From Kosakonia oryzendophytica (GTDB lineage: Bacteria > Pseudomonadota > Gammaproteobacteria > Enterobacterales > Enterobacteriaceae): a stretch of 64,000 nucleotides of DNA. The position numbers and the translations under genes were made by a program. Of this stretch, positions 62,981-64,000 are shown piece by piece (position 1 is the stretch's first letter; every line of letters begins with the position of its first letter). The stretch spans positions 124,001 to 188,000 of the forward strand of contig NZ_FMAY01000004.1 of the NCBI RefSeq assembly GCF_900094925.1, written 5' to 3'. The notes under the pieces were generated by a model. The model was not told the origin of the DNA and searched no databases. It was given only the letters and a program-made list of their open reading frames with translations.

Positions 62981-64000
62981 CCAGCGCCTCCAGCAAGCGA
63001 TCAATATCTTCAGCCTGATGCGCCGCCGTCAGAGTTAAACGCAGACGTGCCGTCCCCGGTGGTACCGTGGGTGGGCGGATCGCCGTCACCCAGCATCCCC
63101 GCTGCCGCAAACGCTCAGCCAGGCGTAATGCCCGCGCGTTTTCGCCGACGATCAGCGGCTGAATCGCGCTCTGCGAGTCGGTCACAGTCATGCCCAACTG
63201 CGCTGCGCCGTGGCGAAAGCGGGCTATCAGCGCGGACAGGTGTTGTCGACGGTTATCCCCCTCCGGACTGCGGATCACCTGCAATGCGGCGCTTAGTGCC
63301 ATCGCCTGAGCAGGCGGCATCGAGGTGCTGTAAATGAGATGGCGGGCAAATTGCAGCAAATAATCGGCAACGCTATCGCTACAGAGCACAGCCGCGCCGC
63401 TCACACCAAACCCTTTACCGAAGGTGACGATCAGGATCTCTGGCTGAATGCCATGAACATGGCAACTGCCTCTCCCCTGTTCCCCAACAACGCCTGTTCC
63501 GTGCGCATCATCCACCATCAGCCACGCATGGGCGTGCCGGGCAGCAGCAGCGAGAGTGCAAAGCGGCGCGGTGTCGCCATCCATACTGAAAATGCCTTCG
63601 GTAACCACCAGTTGTTGCCCGGCAATCGGTTTTGCCAGCAACGCCGCCAGGTGATCGCCATCGTTATGAGTAAAGCGCCGGAGCTGCGCCGGGCTGTGGC
63701 TGGCGGCTTCCAGCAACGAGGCGTGGCTCAGTTTGTCCGCGACGATACGATCGTCTTTGCCGGTCAGCGCCGCAATCACCGCCTGATTGGCAGAAAAACC
63801 AGAGATAAACAGCAGTGCACGCGCGTAGCCGAGCCAGTCCGCCAGTTCGCTTTCCAGCGCCTGATGCGCCACGGTATGACCACTGACATGGCCTGAGCCG
63901 CCACTGCCTACGCCATAGCGTTCGGCCCCCTGCTGCCAGGCATGAACCACCCATGGATGCTGGCTTAAGCCAAGGTAATCATTGCTGGAAAAGTTACAAA
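62967..64000 (-). CDS. bioF: 8-amino-7-oxononanoate synthase BioF (5' end outside window)
   Basis: About 344 residues are visible and the frame runs off the window end in [17 protein letters not shown], roughly residue 42 onward of the E. coli protein. PLP-enzyme motifs: [32 protein letters not shown] with the Asp that binds the pyridine nitrogen, and [12 protein letters not shown] with the Lys that holds PLP. It joins pimeloyl-ACP and alanine in biotin synthesis. The ATG at 63950 is internal. First visible gene of the bioFCD end of the operon. Confidence 0.97.
   Translation of the reverse strand, partial: CNFSSNDYLGLSQHPWVVHAWQQGAERYGVGSGGSGHVSGHTVAHQALESELADWLGYARALLFISGFSANQAVIAALTGKDDRIVADKLSHASLLEAASHSPAQLRRFTHNDGDHLAALLAKPIAGQQLVVTEGIFSMDGDTAPLCTLAAAARHAHAWLMVDDAHGTGVVGEQGRGSCHVHGIQPEILIVTFGKGFGVSGAAVLCSDSVADYLLQFARHLIYSTSMPPAQAMALSAALQVIRSPEGDNRRQHLSALIARFRHGAAQLGMTVTDSQSAIQPLIVGENARALRLAERLRQRGCWVTAIRPPTVPPGTARLRLTLTAAHQAEDIDRLLEALDGCE

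Overview
The window is a stretch of chromosome from a member of the Enterobacteriaceae. Most genes match Escherichia coli K-12 genes closely in protein sequence and in order: ybiT, ldtB(ybiS), ybiR, mntR, mntS, opgE(ybiP), ompX, rhtA, dps, glnHPQ, ybiO, rlmF, ybiI, ybiJ, ybiB, dinG, rhlE, cecR, ybhGFSR, ybhQ, ybhP, clsB, ybhN, ybhM-like, ybhL, moaEDCBA, yvcK(ybhK), uvrB, bioDCF. It is not E. coli, because several accessory blocks break this order. A Kosakonia/Enterobacter/Lelliottia-type organism fits, but the genus cannot be fixed from the sequence alone. No rRNA, tRNA, insertion sequence, prophage or CRISPR array was seen.

Layout. 1-2.6 kb: end of an MFS transporter and a GH31 alpha-glycosidase. 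2.8-5.5 kb: ybiT and ldtB. 5.6-9.1 kb: an inserted beta-glucoside cassette (GH1 phospho-glucosidase, an EIIC lacking partner domains, a GntR/HutC repressor) with twin identical operators. 9.3-14.6 kb: an aldo/keto reductase and a three-gene EmrAB/outer-membrane-factor efflux operon. 14.7-18.5 kb: ybiR, mntR, the small protein gene mntS and opgE. 18.5-23.7 kb: ompX, rhtA, dps and the NtrC/sigma54-type glnHPQ operon. 23.8-31.8 kb: ybiO, rlmF, a flavin-reductase-like gene, ybiI, ybiJ, ybiB and dinG. 32-37.8 kb: a bgl-type operon (antiterminator, EIIBCA, two phospho-beta-glucosidases) with two RAT-like RNA elements, in the slot where E. coli has ybiA. 37.9-45.2 kb: rhlE, the CecR regulator and the ybhGFSR ABC exporter. 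45.3-50.3 kb: a membrane-lipid cluster (ybhP, clsB, ybhN) and two BI-1 family membrane proteins. 50.4-53.1 kb: the moa operon with a Moco-riboswitch-like leader and a clear ModE box. 53.5-57.98 kb: yvcK, then a pmrCAB-type lipid A modification locus plus a 30-codon convergent gene that looks like pmrR; both ends carry PmrA boxes. 58-64 kb: uvrB with a LexA box, an orphan UrtE/LivF-type ABC ATPase with a sigma54-type promoter, then bioD, bioC and bioF (cut by the window end).

Main points of interest. (i) The self-contained eptA-pmrA-pmrB-pmrR unit lies between yvcK and uvrB, which are neighbours in E. coli. Its peptide gene has its own PmrA box, and its sensor has a His-rich periplasmic loop. 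(ii) The lone UrtE-like ATPase has a changed signature motif, a near-consensus sigma54 promoter and NtrC-like sites, and its 3' end overlaps that of bioD. (iii) Two independent aryl-/beta-glucoside systems have different control logic: DNA operators in one, RNA antitermination in the other.

Recognition here rests on remembered family sequences and visible motifs. No database search or folding program was run.
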